Shown here piece by piece: positions 1 to 8,158 of a stretch of 58,622 bases of DNA (position 1 is the first letter of the stretch; each line of letters begins with the position of its first letter). The notes beneath the pieces were generated by a model. That model did not search any database. It was given only the letters and a program-made list of their open reading frames with translations, and was not told the DNA's origin. Both the position numbers and the translations under genes were made by a program. Origin of the DNA: Acidobacteriaceae bacterium UBA1307 (lineage in GTDB: Bacteria; Acidobacteriota; Terriglobia; Terriglobales; Acidobacteriaceae); assembly GCA_002307235.1 (NCBI GenBank), contig DBTV01000001.1, forward strand, positions 1 through 58,622, in the 5' to 3' direction.

Positions 1-188
1 TGGAGCCGGGCAACATCAATCCGCCCCCGACCATTGCCATGCGCTGGCGCAGTGAGTTCATTCAGGGCATGGGCAAGCGCGACGATGACTTCATCATCAT
101 TCTCGATTTCAACGCTGTCTTTTCAAGCGAAGACCTCGCGCTGGTTGATGCGGCCGCGACGCAGAAGGAAGAGGCCGTCGTCGCATAA
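1..188 (+). CDS. cheW: CheW-like chemotaxis coupling protein, C-terminal end (partial)
   Basis: The reading frame enters the window open (first full codon at base 3) and ends at a TAA at 186-188. The 61 visible residues contain the segment FIQGMGKRDDDFIIILDFN. This matches the last beta strands of CheW domains, where a GMG(K) turn is followed by an ILLD-type strand. CheW couples chemoreceptors to the CheA kinase. Only the C-terminus is present, so a CheW domain belonging to a larger protein cannot be excluded. A strong terminator follows directly, so this is the last gene of its transcription unit. Confidence 0.75.
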   Translation, partial: EPGNINPPPTIAMRWRSEFIQGMGKRDDDFIIILDFNAVFSSEDLALVDAAATQKEEAVVA

Positions 189-200
189 CGCAGGCGCAAA

Positions 201-237
201 AAACAGGCACGGGTCTTGGCCCGTGCCTGTTTTTTTG
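201..237. terminator. Bidirectional intrinsic terminator between cheW and vapC
   Basis: A 13-bp perfect stem (201-213 with 220-232) around a 6-base loop is followed by a run of T on the plus strand and preceded by a run of A. It can therefore end cheW (plus) and the vapBC transcript (minus), which converge here. Confidence 0.85.
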
Positions 238-244
238 CTCGGAA

Positions 245-688
245 TTATGCGCTGGCCAGCAACACCGCCTCCGGCGTCTTCGCCGCCAGCGCATGGTCAA
301 AGGTGACCAGCCGCATGCCAGAGGCCTCGGCAAAGGCCGCCAGATAGCCGTCGGCCCACTGCTTGGCAGATGCCTGTTCGCTGCTCGTCCGCTGGCGGAA
401 GATCGAGTCGATTCCGGCCGGCTCGTCGGTCTGGCAATTACTGGGGTTCGCGAGAATCGCATCATAGGCATCCCAGGCCTGCTGCTGAGTCATCACATCG
501 GCACCCATCGCGCTGGCATTGGTCAGCAAACGCAACAATCCCAACTGCGTAAACCGGCAGAAGCAAACGATGTCCTCCGCCCCCAGCGCTTCGCACCAAG
601 TCCGGGCCACCGCGTGATGTGGATGAACCTGATGCGCTAAAGCCAGCCACACATTCACGTCAGGGAAAAGGTATGTACTCGTAGACAT
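245..688 (-). CDS. vapC: PIN-domain ribonuclease toxin (VapC family)
   Basis: This 147-residue protein is the size of a single PIN domain. It shows an N-terminal acidic residue in FPDVNVWL and C-terminal acidic residues in WADGYLAAFA and TFDHALA, the usual metal-binding positions. The second canonical acid is less clear: the helix reads FTQLGLLRLLTN, with Gln where many PIN proteins have Glu, a pattern I associate with one VapC subgroup. VapC toxins cleave RNA and are held inactive by the antitoxin encoded just upstream. I chose ATG at 688 because GAGG lies just before it; an in-frame GTG at 697 is the alternative. The start lies inside the antitoxin gene (29-base overlap), typical of translationally coupled vapBC pairs. 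Confidence 0.8.
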   Translation of the reverse strand: MSTSTYLFPDVNVWLALAHQVHPHHAVARTWCEALGAEDIVCFCRFTQLGLLRLLTNASAMGADVMTQQQAWDAYDAILANPSNCQTDEPAGIDSIFRQRTSSEQASAKQWADGYLAAFAEASGMRLVTFDHALAAKTPEAVLLASA

Positions 689-896
689 CTTCCTCACCTA
701 AATTCAACGAACCAGGGTGTTTGGCATGAATACGCGGGAAACGCTGCCCGCTCGGCACTCCCTTTGCAACCCGAGCCTCGCCAACCCGCAACGAGAGCCC
801 TTCAATCACCATCTCGCGCAGCGTGGTTCCCTCACTGGCAGCGCGGATCTTGAGTTCACGAAAAAGTGGGTCCGGAATGTCGATGGTGGTCCTCAT
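660..896 (-). CDS. vapB: Ribbon-helix-helix antitoxin (VapB-like)
   Basis: This 78-residue protein opens MRTTIDIPDPLFRELKIRAA, the beta strand and first helix of a ribbon-helix-helix DNA-binding domain; a second helix (TTLREMVIEGL) follows. The C-terminal 35 residues would wrap the toxin. It precedes and overlaps the PIN toxin gene, the standard antitoxin-first order. Such antitoxins neutralise the toxin and repress their own promoter; the palindrome at 909-928 just upstream is the likely operator. The specific family is inferred from order and fold, not from a search. Confidence 0.75.
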   Translation of the reverse strand: MRTTIDIPDPLFRELKIRAASEGTTLREMVIEGLSLRVGEARVAKGVPSGQRFPRIHAKHPGSLNLGEEDVYEYIPFP

Positions 897-908
897 AAAC
901 GCATATTA

Positions 909-928
909 GCATAAAAGCATATTTATGC
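909..928 (-). promoter_or_regulatory. Probable vapBC operator palindrome
   Basis: The inverted repeat GCATAAA / TTTATGC with a 6-base spacer lies 13 bases before the vapB start codon, in an AT-rich patch within GC-rich surroundings. A further GCATATT half-site abuts it at 901-907. This is the expected place for the toxin-antitoxin complex to bind and autoregulate. A -10-like TAATAT reads on the minus strand at 903-908. Confidence 0.5.
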
Positions 929-1036
929 ATGGAACAAAGGTATATCCCCAATAAGCACCGGAGCAATTCCGTCCTTGACAGCTCCACTTTTCGGGCCTAA
1001 TGTGTACTCCGTTTTTCAGGAAGGGAGGCCCCATCC

Positions 1037-1594
1037 ATGGAGACGAACTTTCACCTTCAGCCGGCCCACAGTGACCTGCAACGGCTGGCCGAGCAGTACT
1101 GGCGCGAGGCCGGCGAATTGGAACGCCGGCGCGAAAAAGAGGCTTACGAAGCCGGTGCCGCTATCCGCAAGGGCGAACTGACACTGGCCAACCTTGAAAC
1201 CATCGTGCGCTGGAAGTCAGAGCGCGCGGTCAGTTACCTGATCGGCAACAGCGACGAGAGCATCCACGCGGCGCTGGCTGCGGCAACCGCCCCGGGCTGC
1301 ACGACCGAAGCGGCCGTCGAGGCGCTGACCCGGCTGCGCGGCATCGACCTGGACATTGCCACGGCGGTGCTGGCGGCGATCTTCCCCGACCAGTACGCCG
1401 TGCTCGACTACCGCACGCTCGAAGCGCTCGGCCAATCGCGCCACAACGCGAAGTTCTACGCCGAGTACAACGCCTTCATCCGCCACCTGCTCGACAGCGG
1501 ACTGGTGCACACGCAACCCGAGGCACCTGGATCGACGCCCCTGCACGCGCTTGAACACGCCCTGTGGCAGTGGGCACGCAGCCACGACAGCTAA
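1037..1594 (+). CDS. Conserved hypothetical protein with helix-hairpin-helix/DNA-glycosylase-like core
   Basis: I do not recognise a named gene. The 185-residue product has a charged helical N-terminus and a central stretch (TRLRGIDLDIATAVLAAIFP) that looks like the helix-hairpin-helix of HhH-GPD DNA glycosylases, where LxGIG-type turns precede an alanine-rich helix. An aspartate in VLDYRTLEALG follows at about the spacing of the catalytic Asp of that superfamily. No Cys cluster for Fe-S is visible, so this is not a full-length glycosylase. It stands alone; ATG 1037 is preceded by AGGGAGG at a fitting distance. A role in DNA binding or repair is a guess. Confidence 0.65.
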   Translation: METNFHLQPAHSDLQRLAEQYWREAGELERRREKEAYEAGAAIRKGELTLANLETIVRWKSERAVSYLIGNSDESIHAALAAATAPGCTTEAAVEALTRLRGIDLDIATAVLAAIFPDQYAVLDYRTLEALGQSRHNAKFYAEYNAFIRHLLDSGLVHTQPEAPGSTPLHALEHALWQWARSHDS

Positions 1595-1636
1595 CCGTTT
1601 TTACCGGCCGGGTTCGCCACGAGCCCGGCCATGCTC

Positions 1637-1642
1637 TACAAT
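1637..1642 (+). promoter_or_regulatory. -10 element TACAAT for kdsA, likely giving a leaderless mRNA
   Basis: TACAAT ends 7 bases before the GTG at 1649, so transcription would begin on or next to the start codon. No Shine-Dalgarno sequence precedes that GTG. The same TACAAT hexamer stands before mreB, the GT2 gene, guaB and the TPP riboswitch. No convincing -35 is visible here. Confidence 0.4.
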
Positions 1643-1648
1643 TTGCAC

Positions 1649-2464
1649 GTGAGCAACGCCTTTGAAATCGGACCTGTTCCTGTCGGCGACGGCAAGCTAT
1701 TTTTGATCGCCGGCCCGTGCGTCATTGAAAGCGAGCGCCATGTGCGCACCATGGCCGACGCCCTTCAACGCATCACCAGCGACCTCGGCATCCCCTACAT
1801 TTTCAAGGCCAGCTTCGACAAGGCGAACCGCACCAGCGTGAAGAGCTTTCGCGGCCCTGGGCTGAAGGAAGGTGTACGGATTCTGGGAGAGCTGGCGCGC
1901 GCCACCGGCCTGCCGATCCTGACCGACGTGCACGAGCCCGCGCAGTGCGCCCCTGTGGCCGAGGCCGCCGACGTGCTGCAGATTCCCGCCTTCCTCTGCC
2001 GTCAGACGGACCTGCTGGTGGCCGCCGGCAACACCGGGCGCGCCGTCAACATCAAGAAGGGCCAGTTCGTCGCACCCTGGGACATGACGCACCCGGTCGA
2101 GAAGGTGCGTTCGACCGGCAATGAGCGCGTCTTTTTGACCGAGCGCGGGGCCAGCTTCGGCTACAACACGCTGGTGGTCGACTTTCGCTCGCTGCCGGTC
2201 ATGCGCGCCATGGCCCCGGTGGTCTTCGACGGCACGCACTCGGTGCAACAGCCCTCGGCGGCCGGCGGCGTCTCGGGCGGTCAGCCCGAATACATTCCCC
2301 TGCTGGTGCGCGCGGCGGTTGCGGCCGGACTCGACGGGCTTTTTCTTGAGGTCCACGATGACCCGGCGCATGCGCTGTCGGACGGCGCAAACGCACTCGA
2401 CCTCAAGCTGCTGCGACCCCTGCTCGAACAGTTGCTCGCGATTCACGCCGCTGTGAGCAAGTAA
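1649..2464 (+). CDS. kdsA: 3-deoxy-8-phosphooctulonate synthase (KDO-8-P synthase)
   Basis: KdsA condenses arabinose-5-phosphate and phosphoenolpyruvate to KDO-8-phosphate, the precursor of the KDO sugar of LPS, in the cytoplasm. The 271-residue product is of normal length and shows the family signatures: FLIAGPCVIES near the N-terminus, FKASFDKANRTS, the catalytic-core segments GLPILTDVHEP and VLQIPAFLCRQTDLL, NIKKGQF, and VVFDGTHSVQQP. The Cys in the opening IAGPCVIES could belong to the metal site of metal-dependent KdsA, though I cannot confirm the metal class. An in-frame ATG at 1631 would add six residues but overlaps the -10 element, so I prefer GTG 1649. Convergent with comEC. Confidence 0.93.
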   Translation: MSNAFEIGPVPVGDGKLFLIAGPCVIESERHVRTMADALQRITSDLGIPYIFKASFDKANRTSVKSFRGPGLKEGVRILGELARATGLPILTDVHEPAQCAPVAEAADVLQIPAFLCRQTDLLVAAGNTGRAVNIKKGQFVAPWDMTHPVEKVRSTGNERVFLTERGASFGYNTLVVDFRSLPVMRAMAPVVFDGTHSVQQPSAAGGVSGGQPEYIPLLVRAAVAAGLDGLFLEVHDDPAHALSDGANALDLKLLRPLLEQLLAIHAAVSK

Positions 2465-2474
2465 CTTTCCTCGC

Positions 2475-2516
2475 AATACAATGCTCGTCATCGCAGGATG
2501 TCGAGCATTTTTATTG
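2475..2516. terminator. Terminator between convergent kdsA and comEC
   Basis: An 8-bp stem (2480-2487 with 2502-2509) is extended by GCAATA/TATTGC at its base and followed by T-rich sequence. It overlaps the comEC stop and can serve both genes. Confidence 0.65.
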
Positions 2517-5213
2517 CGTGCATCCCGCATCTTCATGCACATGATTGCCATCGAGCGCAAAACAGGTTGCGCCGAGCAGATCAATGCGCACCGTGCGCAC
2601 ATGCGCGGACTCCAGTGCGTCGAGCGTCTGCGGCGCGGGATGGCCATAGTGGTTGTGCAGGCCACAGGAGATGACCGCCCACTGCGGCCGAACCTTCGCG
2701 AGAAAGTCCCTGTGCGTTGAGGTCTTGCTGCCATGATGGCCGACCTTGAGCAAGGTACTCGCCACATCGGGCTCGACGGCAATCGCCGACTCAACCAGTG
2801 CCTCCGCATCGCCTTCAAACAAGGCCGAGGTCGCGCCGTAGGCCACGCGCAACACCAGCGAATCGTTGTTGGCGGGCTCGGCGCCCGGACGATAGTTCGG
2901 CAGTGGAGCCAGCACGCGCACCTGCGCCGCACCAAAGGCAAACGCATCGCCCGCATGGAAGGAACGCACACGCACCTGCAACTGCGCGGCCTGCTGCAAG
3001 AGCGCTTCATAGGCCGCTGCCGGAGGATTGCTGCCGACCCACAATTCCTCAGGATGAAAGTCGCGCAGAACGGCGGACATGCCCCCCATGTGGTCAGAGT
3101 GCGCGTGACTCAGCGCAACCACATCGAGGTGACGGATGCCGCGCGCCCACAGCGCGGGTGCAACTACCTCTTCGCCAATGTCGAACTCCTGCAAGGACGA
3201 GCGAGGACCACCGCCGAAGCCTCCGCTATCGATCAGCAGCGTCTTGCCGTCGGGCGTGATGACGAGCAGCGCGTCGCCCTGGCCCACATCAAGGGCTTCA
3301 ACCAGCAGCGCATTCTGTGGATGCTGCATCGCACGCGGCGCAACGGCAATCACGGCCGCCGCGATCATCGCCGCACAGGCGAGCGTGCCCCATGGAATTT
3401 TTCTCTGCCACGCCATGCAACGTGCGCAAAGAATCGCGACGCCGAGCAACGCGTAAAACCACGCACTCTGCGCAACCGTCGGCATCGCCACGCGCACATC
3501 GCCCCACTCCATGGCGCCAAAGCCGCGCACCAGCAATACGCCGCCATGCAAAACCAGAGCCGTCGCCACCGCCGGCACGGGCGCAATCGCTGGCCACGTC
3601 ACGAATGCCAGCAAGGTCACCAACGCCGCGGGCAGCAGGACAAACAACAGCGGCAGCACAAACAGATTCACCGGCAGCGCAAACAGCGTGACGCGATGAA
3701 AGTAGATCGCCATCGGCAACGCCATCGCCAGTTCCACCAACGCACAGACCACAACGGCCTCGACGGCGTGCAACACCGCGCGCACGCACCAGGGCAATGC
3801 GCGCCAGCCGGCCCAATGCGCCACCGCCTGTTGCAGAGCCCGCGCCCACATGCGCATCGCCACGCGAAACTGCGCCAGCGCCGGATCGAGCTTGGCATCG
3901 AGCGCGATCACAGAAAGCTGATTCATGGCCTGCGTGTACGGATGCACGCTGCGCTGCAACAGGGGCACGGCAACGCCAGCGATCGTCACCACGGCCAGCA
4001 GCGTCATCTGCAGACTCGCATCGAAGAGCGTGCGCGGACTATAGGCAAGCAGACACAGGGCCGCGAAGCCCACCGCGTTCAGAGGATTGCGATCACGATA
4101 GGCAATACGCCCAACCAGATAGAGCGTCACCATCCAGCAGGCGCGCGCCACCGGCAACGCGAAGCCCGTGAACAGAGCATAAACAAAGGATGCGGCGATG
4201 GTCAGCGCCGTTGCCGGCACGCGCGGCAGGCGCAGTTTTTTTGTCAGCCAGAAGATGCACGCCGAAACAATCGCCAGATGAAATCCGGCGACGACGAGCA
4301 TGTGAAACGATCCGGTGCGCTCAAAGCCGATGCGGATCGAGCGCGTCAGATAGCTGCGATCACCGGCCACCATCGCCGCCAGCATGGCTGCGTCTTCGTT
4401 TGAAATGCGCAATAACGACGGCAGGCCTTGCATTGCCGCCGGCAGACGCTGCAGCCGCATCGCCGCGCCGTGCTGCCAGGCCGAGAGCCTGCACTTCCAT
4501 GTGATTTGCTGCGCAGGCGCGCGCGATTCCACCTGAGCGATTTTTACAGAAGACGTCGCGCTCACGCCCTGACCGAGCAAAAACTCCTCGCGATTCCATG
4601 CGCCGGGATCGCGATACACCTGCGGATGCAGAAGGCGCACCACGGCACGCACGCGCTCGCCACAGTGAAAAATCTGCGCCGGCGCCTCCGCCGGCCAGCG
4701 CACCGTCAAGCGCGCACGGCCAGCAACCGGCGCTTCGCGATCCTCACGATCATCGACGATCTCGGCGCGGTCCAGATCGACATCGAGCCGTTGGCTCAGT
4801 TCTTCGGTCTGCGTTGCCTCGCTGGGGCCGTACTCCGATTCGTTGAGATTCTGCTCAACCTCACCACGCAGCGGACTCGCTTCGACGATGGTTCCTTCCA
4901 CCGTGCGCAACAGGCCATCTGTCACTGCATCAAGCGAAGTGGAGCGCGCCGGTTGTGGCTCCATCCAGGCGCACCATGCGCCAAGCAACAGCCATAATGC
5001 CGCGACAGAAATCCAGGCCACACGCACAGCGAAGACCGCGGACAGCGCGGCAACCACCGCCAACGCGCAAACAGCGACGAGCACCATGCCGGGCGGAAGC
5101 CAAAGCCAGTGCGTCGCCGCAATGCCCAGCGCAAACAAACAGGCGGCATGGAAGAGCGGCACCATGCCTCGCTCTTCCACACCGCCCGTCGTGATCGACT
5201 GCCTGCTTCGCAT
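2511..5213 (-). CDS. comEC: ComEC/Rec2-type DNA uptake channel protein
   Basis: The 900-residue polytopic membrane protein has the three-part ComEC layout. There is an N-terminal membrane and OB-like (DUF4131) part (about 15-230), a competence membrane domain (about 275-600) with the typical segment RTGSFHMLVVAGFHLAIV, and a C-terminal metallo-beta-lactamase-like domain beginning at LDVGQGDALLV with the metal motif SHAHSDHMGG near residue 700. ComEC forms the inner-membrane channel for single-stranded DNA in natural transformation. The N-terminal part carries an extra acidic segment of about 45 residues (EQNLNESEYG onward) that looks like an insertion. Start 5213 could instead be the Met at 5165, which also has a purine-rich stretch upstream. 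No other competence gene is in the window. Confidence 0.88.
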   Translation of the reverse strand: MRSRQSITTGGVEERGMVPLFHAACLFALGIAATHWLWLPPGMVLVAVCALAVVAALSAVFAVRVAWISVAALWLLLGAWCAWMEPQPARSTSLDAVTDGLLRTVEGTIVEASPLRGEVEQNLNESEYGPSEATQTEELSQRLDVDLDRAEIVDDREDREAPVAGRARLTVRWPAEAPAQIFHCGERVRAVVRLLHPQVYRDPGAWNREEFLLGQGVSATSSVKIAQVESRAPAQQITWKCRLSAWQHGAAMRLQRLPAAMQGLPSLLRISNEDAAMLAAMVAGDRSYLTRSIRIGFERTGSFHMLVVAGFHLAIVSACIFWLTKKLRLPRVPATALTIAASFVYALFTGFALPVARACWMVTLYLVGRIAYRDRNPLNAVGFAALCLLAYSPRTLFDASLQMTLLAVVTIAGVAVPLLQRSVHPYTQAMNQLSVIALDAKLDPALAQFRVAMRMWARALQQAVAHWAGWRALPWCVRAVLHAVEAVVVCALVELAMALPMAIYFHRVTLFALPVNLFVLPLLFVLLPAALVTLLAFVTWPAIAPVPAVATALVLHGGVLLVRGFGAMEWGDVRVAMPTVAQSAWFYALLGVAILCARCMAWQRKIPWGTLACAAMIAAAVIAVAPRAMQHPQNALLVEALDVGQGDALLVITPDGKTLLIDSGGFGGGPRSSLQEFDIGEEVVAPALWARGIRHLDVVALSHAHSDHMGGMSAVLRDFHPEELWVGSNPPAAAYEALLQQAAQLQVRVRSFHAGDAFAFGAAQVRVLAPLPNYRPGAEPANNDSLVLRVAYGATSALFEGDAEALVESAIAVEPDVASTLLKVGHHGSKTSTHRDFLAKVRPQWAVISCGLHNHYGHPAPQTLDALESAHVRTVRIDLLGATCFALDGNHVHEDAGCTQ

Positions 5214-5252
5214 CGCTCTTCCTGATGAAAGCTTCTTTGGCAGATCAGCTTA

Positions 5253-6581
5253 TCAGGCGCGCCGCAATTGGACCACCGTTTCCAGATGTAATGTCTGCGG
5301 AAAAAGATCAGCCAGGGTAACCGCAGTGATCGCATAGCCGCTTTCGACAAGGGCTTTGAGGTCGCGCGCCAGCGTCGCCGGATCGCAGGAAACATACGTG
5401 ATCGCCGGTGCGGCAATCTCGCCGAGAACCTTCGTCACGTCCGGACCAAGCCCGGCACGCGGCGGATCGACAACGATCCAGTCGGGCTTTTCGACGCGCT
5501 TGTTCTGGCGCAGAAAATCGAGCGTCGCAGCCTTCACCGCAGTGCCGCCGGTTCCCTCCAGATTCGCGCTGAGCGTCGCCGTTGCCGTGGGCGCAATCTC
5601 TACCGCGACCACGCGTTCAAACCTGGCCGCAAGCGGGCGCGAGAACAGGCCGACGCCCGCATACAGATCCCATGCAAGCGTGCCCTGCGCATCGCGCGTC
5701 ACCTGCTCCACGAGCTGATCAACGAGCAGGCGATTGACCTGAAAGAAGGCTCCGTGCTCCACGCGATAGTCGAACTCCGCCGCGTGATACGCAAGCGCAT
5801 TCTCGCCCCAGCAGGCCACGAAATGCGGCTCTGGCGCGGGTTTGCGGCCCACCGGCATCTCTTCAAAAAGAAGCTCGGCGCCGCTCAATTGCGGCACGCG
5901 TTCACGCAGTGCTTCGGCAAATTTCTCAAAGATGTAGGTCTTGCCGCTCTGCGCGTAGACGCTCATCGCCAACGTGCTTTCATCACCCGTCGTGAAGAAG
6001 GAGATCTCCGTCGGGCGCCACGTGGGTGTGGCCGCGCGCAATGCCTCTTGCGCAGCCAGAGCCGCCTTCACCAGAATTGGCGCGGCGATGGGGCACTCTT
6101 CGATGGGGATGATGGCGTGCGAACCACGGCCACGATAGCCGAGATTGCCCTGCGCATTGAAGGCCAGACGAATGCGATTCCGATAGCCCCACGGCTCGCC
6201 CGCAAGAATCTCGATCTTCTCCGGGACCTCGACGCCGGCACGCGAAAAAGTCTCGCGCAGAATCTGCTCTTTGAACTCAAGCTGCTGCGCGTAGCCTGCG
6301 TGCTGATAATCGCAGCCACCACAGGCGCCAAAGTGCTTGCAGCGCGGCGCGATGCGTTCGGGCGCGGGTGTGACGATCTCTTCCACCTCGGCGGTTGCAT
6401 AACCACGCTTGGCCTCGGCCACACGCACACGCGCTTGTTCGCCGGGCAACACCAGCGGCACAAAGACCGCCTTGCCATCGGCGTGCGCCAGGAACTTGCC
6501 GCCATAAATCGGCTTTTCGATGCGCACCGTCGTCGACGCGCTCACTTCGGCCTGCGCCGACTTCTTCATTTCATTTTTCAT
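5253..6581 (-). CDS. rlmD: 23S rRNA (uracil-C5)-methyltransferase, RlmD/TrmA family
   Basis: An N-terminal TRAM domain (about 15-70) is followed by the four-cysteine Fe-S cluster region (RCKHFGACGGCDYQH and an upstream acceptor), the SAM-binding motif WDLYAGVGLFSRPLA, and the catalytic signature SCDPATLARD with the nucleophilic Cys near residue 398. Members place m5U on 23S rRNA (U1939 and/or U747) or on tRNA; the Fe-S cluster and length of 442 residues favour the RlmD/RlmCD group, but the exact target cannot be read from sequence. The start overlaps the stop of the preceding gene by 4 bases (ATGA), so the two are translationally coupled. A Met at codon 5 is an alternative start. Confidence 0.87.
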   Translation of the reverse strand: MKNEMKKSAQAEVSASTTVRIEKPIYGGKFLAHADGKAVFVPLVLPGEQARVRVAEAKRGYATAEVEEIVTPAPERIAPRCKHFGACGGCDYQHAGYAQQLEFKEQILRETFSRAGVEVPEKIEILAGEPWGYRNRIRLAFNAQGNLGYRGRGSHAIIPIEECPIAAPILVKAALAAQEALRAATPTWRPTEISFFTTGDESTLAMSVYAQSGKTYIFEKFAEALRERVPQLSGAELLFEEMPVGRKPAPEPHFVACWGENALAYHAAEFDYRVEHGAFFQVNRLLVDQLVEQVTRDAQGTLAWDLYAGVGLFSRPLAARFERVVAVEIAPTATATLSANLEGTGGTAVKAATLDFLRQNKRVEKPDWIVVDPPRAGLGPDVTKVLGEIAAPAITYVSCDPATLARDLKALVESGYAITAVTLADLFPQTLHLETVVQLRRA

Positions 6582-7279
6582 GCTTGACTCATATAGAACA
6601 GACTCAGACGCGGCAACTGGTAACGCGCCAGCAATTGTTTCTGTGTGAACTGTCGCTCGACCTGACGACGCTGCACCGCGCCCATCCGCGCGCGGTACGG
6701 TGCCAGTTCGCGCTCAGCCTGCTGCTTCAACTCCACCAGCAGTTCTTCGGGCGCCGCCGCCGTCAACGCGGCCAGCAGTTTTTCTTCGAGCGTCAACAAC
6801 ACCTGCTCGAGCATTTCAACCTCAATGAATTTTGCCGCATGTGCATCTTCCGCCAGCGTGCGCAACCGCGCGGCAATGGTCTTGCACGCATCCGGCGCAA
6901 TCGAGGCGGCGTCGAGAATGCGCGCCGCACGTTCCAGATGAGCCGCTACGGGAGCGGGCTCAAAACCTGACTCCCGCGACTCCACCGGTTGCGCAGGAGC
7001 CGTTCCGATCGCGGCCTCCTTCAACTCCTCACTGGCCTCAAGCACCGCCTGCGCGCACCACGCCAATCCGTTGATGCGCTGCGCGCGCCCGCGCTGCTTG
7101 CGCTCCTCATATTTGTCGAAGGCCGCGTCGATGCCGCGCAGTGCGGCCTCCAGCGGAATCCCCGCCTCGCGCCAGGTTTCAATCAGCGCCCAGTCGAGCG
7201 TCGACAACAGAAGAAGCGAGCCGCGCCGCTGCTGAAAGCGCTCTTCGATCTCCGTAAAATAGTTGAAGTAATTACGCAC
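6578..7279 (-). CDS. Conserved hypothetical cytoplasmic protein
   Basis: I do not recognise a named family. The product (233 residues from GTG 7279) begins VRNYFNYFTEIEERFQQRRG, then LLLLSTLDWALIETWREAGIPL, and is otherwise helical, rich in Ala, Glu, Leu and Arg, with likely coiled-coil character between about 120 and 220. No signal peptide or membrane segment is evident with this start. I prefer GTG 7279, which has AGGTG eight bases upstream; a GTG at 7321 would add 14 hydrophobic residues. It is coupled to rlmD by a 4-base overlap, which suggests a role in RNA modification or ribosome work, but that is only contextual. Confidence 0.7.
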   Translation of the reverse strand: MRNYFNYFTEIEERFQQRRGSLLLLSTLDWALIETWREAGIPLEAALRGIDAAFDKYEERKQRGRAQRINGLAWCAQAVLEASEELKEAAIGTAPAQPVESRESGFEPAPVAAHLERAARILDAASIAPDACKTIAARLRTLAEDAHAAKFIEVEMLEQVLLTLEEKLLAALTAAAPEELLVELKQQAERELAPYRARMGAVQRRQVERQFTQKQLLARYQLPRLSLFYMSQA

Positions 7280-7347
7280 CAGAAAGACACCTGCAAGAAA
7301 CGGAAGAATGCCGGTCCGCACGCAGTGGCGCGGACCCGGCGAAAAGA

Positions 7348-8154
7348 TTAGTGGACGCGCGTGCGCGACCGCGGTGTGCGATTGCGCTCAAAGAGAATCC
7401 TCAGCCCGTCGAGTGTCAGCATTTCGTCGATCTCCTGAATGTAGCGCGAATCAGGAGCAATCAGGCGCGCCAGTCCGCCCGTAGCGATGATACGCGGATT
7501 CTCTGCATCAAACTCCTTCAAGATGCGTTCGAGAATCCCATCGACCAAACCGATGTATCCAAAGTAGAGACCGCCCTGCAAATGGCCCACCGTGTTGGTC
7601 GCGATCACCTTCGCCGGTCGCTTGATGTCGACGCGACTCAGCTTGGCCGCGCGCGAGAACAGCGCCTCGGCGCTCAGACCAAGCCCCGGCGCAATCGAGC
7701 CACCCAGGTATTCGCCCTTCGCCGAGATCACCTCGAACTTGGTCGCCGTGCCAAAGTCAACAACGATGCATGGGCCGCCGTAACGCTCGTAGGCCGCCAG
7801 GCAATCGCACAGCCGGTCCGCGCCCATCTCTGAAGGGTTATCGACCAGCAGGGGCATGCCCGTCTTGATGCCCGGTTCAACGAACATCGGCTCCAGCTTG
7901 AAGTACTCCTCGCAGACCTGCCGCAGCGTCGAATCCACGGGCGGCACCACCGAGGCGATGATGATGTGCGTCACCTGGCTCGGCGCCAGTCCGCGCGTCT
8001 CAAAGAGCTTCACAAAAAACACGCCGTACTCGTCGACGGTCTGCGTGCGGTGCGTCGTTAGGCGCCAATGCGCGACCAACTCGGGCTTGTCGGCCTCAAG
8101 GTTGAACAGCCCCACCACCGTATTCGTGTTTCCCACATCCAATGCAAGCAGCAT
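7348..8154 (-). CDS. coaX: Type III pantothenate kinase
   Basis: CoaX phosphorylates pantothenate in the first step of CoA synthesis. The 268-residue protein shows the ASKHA-fold signatures of the family: the phosphate-binding DVGNTNTVVGLF at the N-terminus, EMGADRLCDCLAA, VDFGTATKFEVI with its catalytic Asp, GGSIAPGLGLS and IATGGLA near the C-terminus. The frame is open for 30 more codons upstream, but that extension runs into birA and lacks family character, so ATG 8154 is the start. It lies 4 bases after the birA stop, in a tight nadC-birA-coaX operon devoted to NAD, biotinylation and CoA. Confidence 0.93.
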   Translation of the reverse strand: MLLALDVGNTNTVVGLFNLEADKPELVAHWRLTTHRTQTVDEYGVFFVKLFETRGLAPSQVTHIIIASVVPPVDSTLRQVCEEYFKLEPMFVEPGIKTGMPLLVDNPSEMGADRLCDCLAAYERYGGPCIVVDFGTATKFEVISAKGEYLGGSIAPGLGLSAEALFSRAAKLSRVDIKRPAKVIATNTVGHLQGGLYFGYIGLVDGILERILKEFDAENPRIIATGGLARLIAPDSRYIQEIDEMLTLDGLRILFERNRTPRSRTRVH

Positions 8155-8158
8155 CTGC

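Noticed and set aside
2733..4403. A 556-codon open frame on the plus strand opposite comEC.
   Set aside because: It is antisense to a well-supported gene, with Arg/His/Gln-rich composition that comes from the GC-rich third positions of the real frame and no recognisable motif.
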